This document shows, piece after piece, positions 59,751 through 64,000 of a DNA stretch of 64,000 bases (position 1 is its first letter; each line of letters begins with the position of its first letter). Position numbers and translations under genes: made by a program. The stretch comes from Pilimelia columellifera (GTDB taxonomy: Bacteria; Actinomycetota; Actinomycetes; Mycobacteriales; Micromonosporaceae): NCBI RefSeq assembly GCF_039532605.1, contig NZ_BAAARY010000012.1:1-64000 (forward strand), written 5' to 3'. Under the pieces are notes generated by a model that did no database searches, was not told the origin of the DNA, and saw only the letters and a program-made list of their open reading frames with translations.

Positions 59751-60829
59751 ACACGGCCACGGTCCGGGTCCTCATCGTGGAGGACTCCCTCACGGTGCGG
59801 CGCCGGCTGCACGAGGCGTTGTCCGCCGACGCGGCCATCACCGTCGTCGGCGAGGCGGCCGACGGCATCGAGGCCGTCGAACTGTGCCGGCGGCTACGAC
59901 CGGACGTGGTCACCATGGACGTCGTCCTGCCCGGCATCAGCGGCCTCGCCGCCACCGAGCGGATCATGTCGGAGACGCCGACCCCGATCCTGGTTGTCTC
60001 CGCGGGGGAGCGCAGCGAGGTCTTCACCACCTACGACGCGCTCGCCGCCGGCGCGATGGAGGTCATGGACAAACCCCACGGCGACGCCTCCGACCAGGGG
60101 TGGGGCGAGCGGTTGTGCGCGGCGGTGAGGTTGCTGGCCCGGGTGCCGGTCGTCACCCGGCGCCGGCGGAGCCCGGACAGGACGCCACAGCAGTCGCCGC
60201 TGACGTCGCCCCCCGCCCGGCGACGCTCCATCGACGTCGTGGCGGTGGGCGCCTCGACCGGTGGACCCGGCGCGGTGGCCGAGCTGCTGCGGGCGCTGCC
60301 CGCCGGGTTCGGGCCGCCGATCCTGCTGGTGCAGCACATCGCCAACGACCAGTTCGTTGTGGCGTTCTCGGACTGGCTGGCCGGCCGGGGCAGCCGCCCG
60401 GTCAGCTACGCCCAGGGCGGGGAGGCGGTGTCCAGACTGGCCGGTCAGGTGGTGATGGCGCCGCCGGACCGGCACCTGGTCGTCCGCGGCGGACTGCTGC
60501 GACTCACCGCCGAGCCGCCCCGCCACTACTGCCGGCCATCGGTGGATGTCCTGTTCGAGAGCGTCACCGCCGACTACGGGGACCGGGCGGCCGGCTGCCT
60601 GCTCACCGGCATGGGACGCGACGGGGCCGGCGGCCTCCTCGCGCTCCGACGCGCCGGAGCGCCGACGTTCGCCCAGAGCGAGGAGACCTGCGTGGTGTAT
60701 GGAATGCCCCGGGCGGCCGTTGAGCTCGACGCCGCCGAACACCGGCTGTCACCGGCTGGCATCAGCGAACGGCTGGCTGCGCTGACGGGCGCCGAGGCGA
60801 CGGGGAAGCCATGGCGACGAGAGTCCTGA
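59747..60829 (+). CDS. cheB: CheB receptor methylesterase/response regulator
   Basis: 360 residues from ATG 59747 (ATGA overlap). The receiver has Asp58 (VVTMDVVLPG). The methylesterase domain has Ser170 in VGASTGGPG, His197 in VQHIAND and the Asp in GMGRDGAGG. It would remove methyl groups placed by CheR and thus adapt the system, equivalent to WspF. Confidence 0.92.
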   Translation: MNTATVRVLIVEDSLTVRRRLHEALSADAAITVVGEAADGIEAVELCRRLRPDVVTMDVVLPGISGLAATERIMSETPTPILVVSAGERSEVFTTYDALAAGAMEVMDKPHGDASDQGWGERLCAAVRLLARVPVVTRRRRSPDRTPQQSPLTSPPARRRSIDVVAVGASTGGPGAVAELLRALPAGFGPPILLVQHIANDQFVVAFSDWLAGRGSRPVSYAQGGEAVSRLAGQVVMAPPDRHLVVRGGLLRLTAEPPRHYCRPSVDVLFESVTADYGDRAAGCLLTGMGRDGAGGLLALRRAGAPTFAQSEETCVVYGMPRAAVELDAAEHRLSPAGISERLAALTGAEATGKPWRRES

Positions 60830-62802
60830 TCGTCGACGACAGCCTCACCGTGCGGATGGACCTCGATCGGGCCTTCCGGGACAGCGGGTTGAGCCCCACC
60901 CTGTGTGACAGCGGAGCGCAGGCACAGGCGGCCCTGGCGAAGAGCGCCTGGGATCTGGTGGTCCTCGATGTGCGGCTGCCCGACGCCGACGGCGTGGAGC
61001 TGCTGGCGCAGATCCGGGCCGACCCAGCCCACGAGGACACGATCGTGCTGCTGCTGTCCACGGAGGCTGAGGTGGCCGACCGGCTGCGCGGGCTTCAGAC
61101 CGGCGCCGACGACTACGTCGGCAAACCCTACGACGCCGCCTCGGTCGTGGCCCGCGCCCACCAGCTGCTGCGGTCACGCTCGGCGACCGGCGCCGACCGC
61201 CCCACCGTCCTCGTCATCGACGACAGTCTTACCTATCGGGAGCATCTTCGCGCTTCGCTTGAGGGCGAGGGCTACGCGGTGGTAACCGCCGCCGGCGGCG
61301 AGGAGGGTCTGCGGCTGGCGGCGGGCCGCCGACCCAACGCGATCGTCGTGGACGGGATGATGCCCGACATCGACGGACCGACGGTTATTCGCCAGATCCG
61401 CCTGGACGCGGCGCTGCGGGACATCCCGTGCCTGCTGCTCACCGGCTCCGATGACGACGCCTCGGAGCTGCGGACGCTGGAGGCCGGAGCGGACGCGTTC
61501 GTGCGTAAGCACGAGGACCTGTCGGTGCTGCTGGCCAGGCTGGCGACGGCGGCGCGCAGCCGGACGGAGGCCCTGCCGATCACCGCGGCCGGCAGTGTGC
61601 ACGGCCCGACGACGCTACTCATGGTGGACAGCGACGAAGAGTACCTGCGCGAGGCGGGCGCCGCGCTGCGCGCCGAAGGCCACGAAATCGTCCTCGCCAG
61701 GCGGGCGGCTGACGCCCTGACACTGCTCGCCGCCCAACCGGTCGACTGTGTCCTGCTCGGACTGAACACGTTGCACGGGGATCTCGCCGATCTCGCCGTC
61801 GAGATCCGTCAGCTGCCGGGCCTGTCGACCGTCCCGATCGTGGTGCTCGGGCCCGGCGCCGAGCCGACCGCCCTCATCGATTCGCTGGCCGCTGGCGCCG
61901 ACCACTACATCGCCCGATCGGACGGGCTGCCCATCTTGAAGGCGAACGTGCGGAGCCAGATCCGTCGCAAACAGACGCAGGACCGGGCCCGCCGCATCCG
62001 CGAGGAGCTGCTTCGCGGCGAGGCGGAGGCGGCGGAGGCGCGGGCGGCGAAGAAGCTCGCGGCGGCCCGTGCGGAGCTGGTCGAGGAGCTACAGTGGCGC
62101 AACGAGGAGCTGGACGCGTTCGCCGGCTCGGTCGCCCACGATCTCCGCACCCCGATGACGGTCATCAAGGCGCTCGCCGAGGAGATGATCGAGGACGACA
62201 TCGGCGTGCTCGGGAAGCGCGGGCAGCAGCGGATCCACCGGATCGAGACCGCTGTCGACCGGATGACCGAACTGGTCGACAGCCTGTTGCTGCTGTCCCA
62301 GGCCAGCCGCGCCGAGTTGCGCTACGACCGGGCCGACATCTCGGCGCTGGCCCGCGACGTCGTCGATGAGCTGCGGCGCCGGGATCCGGACCGCGAGGTC
62401 ACCGTCACCATCGCCGACGGCATGAGCGTGCGCGGCGACCGAGGGCTGCTCCGGGTGATGCTGGCCAACATCGTCGGCAACTCGTGGAAGTTCACCGGTC
62501 GGGTCGAGCACGCCCGGATCGACATCTACTGTGAGCGGGCTGACGACGTGGTGACCTACTTCGTTCGCGACAACGGCGCGGGCTTCCCGCCCGCGAATGC
62601 TGAGCGGATCTTCCGACCGTTCCAGCGGGTCCACACGGTGGCCCAGTTCCCGGGCACCGGGATCGGTCTCACCACGGTGCGCCGGATCATCGAGCGGCAC
62701 GGCGGCACGGTCCGGGCGCAGAGCGACGGCATCGGCCTGGGCTCCACCTTCGTGATCACGCTGCCGGTCAGGACGGACCCCGACGACCTGACCGACGCCT
62801 AG
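60811..62802 (+). CDS. Triple-receiver hybrid histidine kinase
   Basis: 663 residues from ATG 60811, overlapping cheB by 19 bases. Three receivers come first: REC1 with Asp53 (VVLDVRLPD), REC2 with Asp181 (IVVDGMMPD) and REC3 in which the acceptor position is Gly317 (CVLLGLNTL). After a coiled coil (390-430) there is HisKA with His443 (VAHDLRTPM) and HATPase (ANIVGNSWKFTG, DNGAGFPPAN, GTGIGLTTVRRI). There is no membrane segment. It takes the place of the WspR output and probably receives phosphate from CheA on REC1 or REC2; the final target is not encoded next to it. Confidence 0.88.
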   Translation: MATRVLIVDDSLTVRMDLDRAFRDSGLSPTLCDSGAQAQAALAKSAWDLVVLDVRLPDADGVELLAQIRADPAHEDTIVLLLSTEAEVADRLRGLQTGADDYVGKPYDAASVVARAHQLLRSRSATGADRPTVLVIDDSLTYREHLRASLEGEGYAVVTAAGGEEGLRLAAGRRPNAIVVDGMMPDIDGPTVIRQIRLDAALRDIPCLLLTGSDDDASELRTLEAGADAFVRKHEDLSVLLARLATAARSRTEALPITAAGSVHGPTTLLMVDSDEEYLREAGAALRAEGHEIVLARRAADALTLLAAQPVDCVLLGLNTLHGDLADLAVEIRQLPGLSTVPIVVLGPGAEPTALIDSLAAGADHYIARSDGLPILKANVRSQIRRKQTQDRARRIREELLRGEAEAAEARAAKKLAAARAELVEELQWRNEELDAFAGSVAHDLRTPMTVIKALAEEMIEDDIGVLGKRGQQRIHRIETAVDRMTELVDSLLLLSQASRAELRYDRADISALARDVVDELRRRDPDREVTVTIADGMSVRGDRGLLRVMLANIVGNSWKFTGRVEHARIDIYCERADDVVTYFVRDNGAGFPPANAERIFRPFQRVHTVAQFPGTGIGLTTVRRIIERHGGTVRAQSDGIGLGSTFVITLPVRTDPDDLTDA

Positions 62803-62820
62803 GCGCGCGCTGGCGTCGCC

Positions 62821-62865
62821 GAGCCTTACGGCTCCCATCCGATGCCGACCACGCCCGGCGGCATC
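62821..62865. terminator. Hairpins between convergent genes
   Basis: Two stems lie in the 76-bp gap: GAGCC-ttac-GGCTC (62821-62834) and GATGCCG/CGGCATC (62841-62847 with 62859-62865). Without T runs their strength is uncertain, but the position suits a bidirectional terminator. Confidence 0.5.
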
Positions 62866-62878
62866 AAACCCCGGACCC

Positions 62879-63622
62879 TTATCTGGCGCGGCGGTAGAGG
62901 GTGATGAGCCACCCGGCGCTGAAGATCATGGTGAGGACGCCGACGGCGAGCCAGGCCACCGGGATCGAGTCGGGAAGATTGCCCGACGCCAGCCGTCCGT
63001 CACCGATGTTGGCGTCGATGGGGTCGCCCGCGCCCGCTCCCGCGCCGGCATCGTCGTCCGCGGTGTTCGGGCTGGGGGCGGGCTTCGTGGGTCGCGGCGC
63101 TTCGCCGGCGGCGATGACGTTGATGTTCGTGCTCCCCGCGCCGAGCTTCTGCCCGGTCAGATCGAGGGCCTCCACACTGACCGAGACGGTGCCGGTGGTC
63201 CGGGCAGCCGGAACCCGCACGGTGTACACCGCGGTGACGTTTCGTCCGCGACAGAGCTGGCCGTCGTCGACGCGCTGGTCGGTCAGACGCACCGCGCCAG
63301 ACGTCTGGGACTGGCGCATCGGGACGAGCGTGCCGTTCTCGGTCCGGACGACCGTGATGTCGTCGAGGTTGAGGCGCTGCTCCGGGACGGCCATCGTGAA
63401 CTGCCAACGGACCCGTTGACAGTTGCTAAAGTCGAGGGCCTGGTGGCGGGCCACCGCTCGTACGCGCATCGTCGTCCCGGCCCGGATGTTCGCGGGCGTG
63501 CCGACATCGACCTGCGCCACCGCCGGCGCGGCTGCCGCCGCGGGAAACTGCGGGACGATCCCGACGAGGGCTCCGGCCACGACGCCGAGGACGCCAGCGA
63601 GGCTTACGGATCGAAGATTCAT
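62879..63622 (-). CDS. Secreted hypothetical protein with C-terminal membrane anchor
   Basis: 247 residues from ATG 63622 (GTG starts up to 63643 are possible). A signal peptide ends near PAAAAAP. The mature part has an Ig-like beta pattern (RAGTTMRVRAVARHQALDF, RVRWQFTMAVPEQRLNLDDI, VTAVYTVRVPAARTTGTVSVSVEAL) with Cys residues in NCQRV and QLCRG. A Pro/Ala/Asp-rich stalk leads to a single transmembrane helix (PVAWLAVGVLTMIFSAGWLI) and a basic end. The protein would be displayed on the cell surface. The family is not recognised. Confidence 0.65.
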   Translation of the reverse strand: MNLRSVSLAGVLGVVAGALVGIVPQFPAAAAAPAVAQVDVGTPANIRAGTTMRVRAVARHQALDFSNCQRVRWQFTMAVPEQRLNLDDITVVRTENGTLVPMRQSQTSGAVRLTDQRVDDGQLCRGRNVTAVYTVRVPAARTTGTVSVSVEALDLTGQKLGAGSTNINVIAAGEAPRPTKPAPSPNTADDDAGAGAGAGDPIDANIGDGRLASGNLPDSIPVAWLAVGVLTMIFSAGWLITLYRRAR

Positions 63623-63642
63623 GACCACTCGCTCCCCTCGCA

Positions 63643-64000
63643 CATCTCTACCGGTCCCACGCTAGTGGCCCAGCACATCGACTGATATTGGTGGATGGGT
63701 CAGTGATGCCGGAGAAGGATGGTGAGAATCAACCGCGCGGATTGAACCGATGCCCGTTCTCCTGAACGGGGTCAGCCCCCGACCGGCTGGCTGTCCCGCC
63801 GTCGGATGCCTAGATCGACCTGCCGAAGGTTGACGATGCGCTCTGCGCCGACAACGCAACGGGGTCGGCTGCGCCCGGCTCAGGCGCCCTGGCTGCTACA
63901 CCCGGGTCAGCTCCTTCCGGGACGACGTCAGGAGAGCCGTCATCGAACTCGGCGGCCAGCTGCCCGCGGGGCTTTAGCCGGCGTCCACGGCGTCGCGACC
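63643..64000. other. Window end without a supported gene
   Basis: Short frames only. One plus-strand frame ending with a TAG near 63977 (ending VIELGGQLPAGL) may be coding but has no visible start or domain. Confidence 0.35.

Overview
The window is high-GC DNA (roughly 70 percent or more by eye) with frequent GTG starts and many GTGA/ATGA stop-start overlaps. It also has LAL-type LuxR regulators, OmpR-type two-component pairs and IrtAB/YbtPQ-type transporters. Together these point to a filamentous actinobacterium, most likely of the Micromonosporaceae; the genus is inferred, not shown.

Region 1 (1-7.1 kb) is an accessory, partly decayed zone. It holds a secreted protein gene broken by a frameshift and a stop, and a degenerate IS5-family element with imperfect terminal repeats and a probable TA target duplication. 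After these comes a run of small overlapping genes of mobile-element character (HTH protein, HAD-like protein, small membrane proteins). The run ends at a strong terminator beside the 3' end of a tRNA-Pro(GGG) gene, a common integration site.

Region 2 (7.1-36.8 kb) is a metallophore (siderophore-like) gene cluster. Two giant synthases run right to left. The first is an ArCP-Cy-A(Cys)-PCP-Cy-PCP synthetase with the layout of yersiniabactin HMWP2. The second is a KS-AT-KR-ACP-Cy-PCP-Cy*-PCP-TE hybrid that resembles HMWP1 but has one extra Cy*-PCP module whose Cy domain has lost its catalytic residues. Behind them lies a KASIII-like protein whose Cys-His-Asn triad is replaced by Ser-His-Asp, as in the CerJ/DpsC acyltransferases. 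Divergent from the synthases is a YbtPQ/IrtAB-type transporter pair. A second operon encodes an oligopeptide/nickel-type importer (binding protein, DppB, and a single DppC-DppD-DppF fusion polypeptide) followed by a free-standing methyltransferase. Upstream of it are a 49-codon ORF with an ideal ribosome site, an MFS exporter and a 988-residue LAL regulator. No aryl-acid activating enzyme, salicylate synthase or thiazoline reductase is visible in the window, so starter supply is the open question.

Region 3 (36.8-53.5 kb) is mixed chromosomal content: a GNAT enzyme, a secreted DUF4360-like protein, a STAS protein, an AbrB/RelE-type toxin-antitoxin pair and an APH-family kinase. There are two two-component systems, one with the kinase fused to a lipoprotein-like GerMN domain. 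The other is divergent from a LolA-like protein plus ABC exporter operon. A diguanylate cyclase, a BNR-repeat protein coupled to a ThiS/MoaD-like protein, and chorismate mutase plus prephenate dehydrogenase complete the region.

Region 4 (53.7-62.8 kb) is one compact operon of chemosensory genes: CheW, CheR-TPR, CheW, MCP with a CHASE3-like sensor, CheA-REC, CheB, and a triple-receiver histidine kinase. The gene set matches Wsp-type alternative chemosensory systems rather than flagellar chemotaxis. A secreted, membrane-anchored hypothetical protein closes the window.
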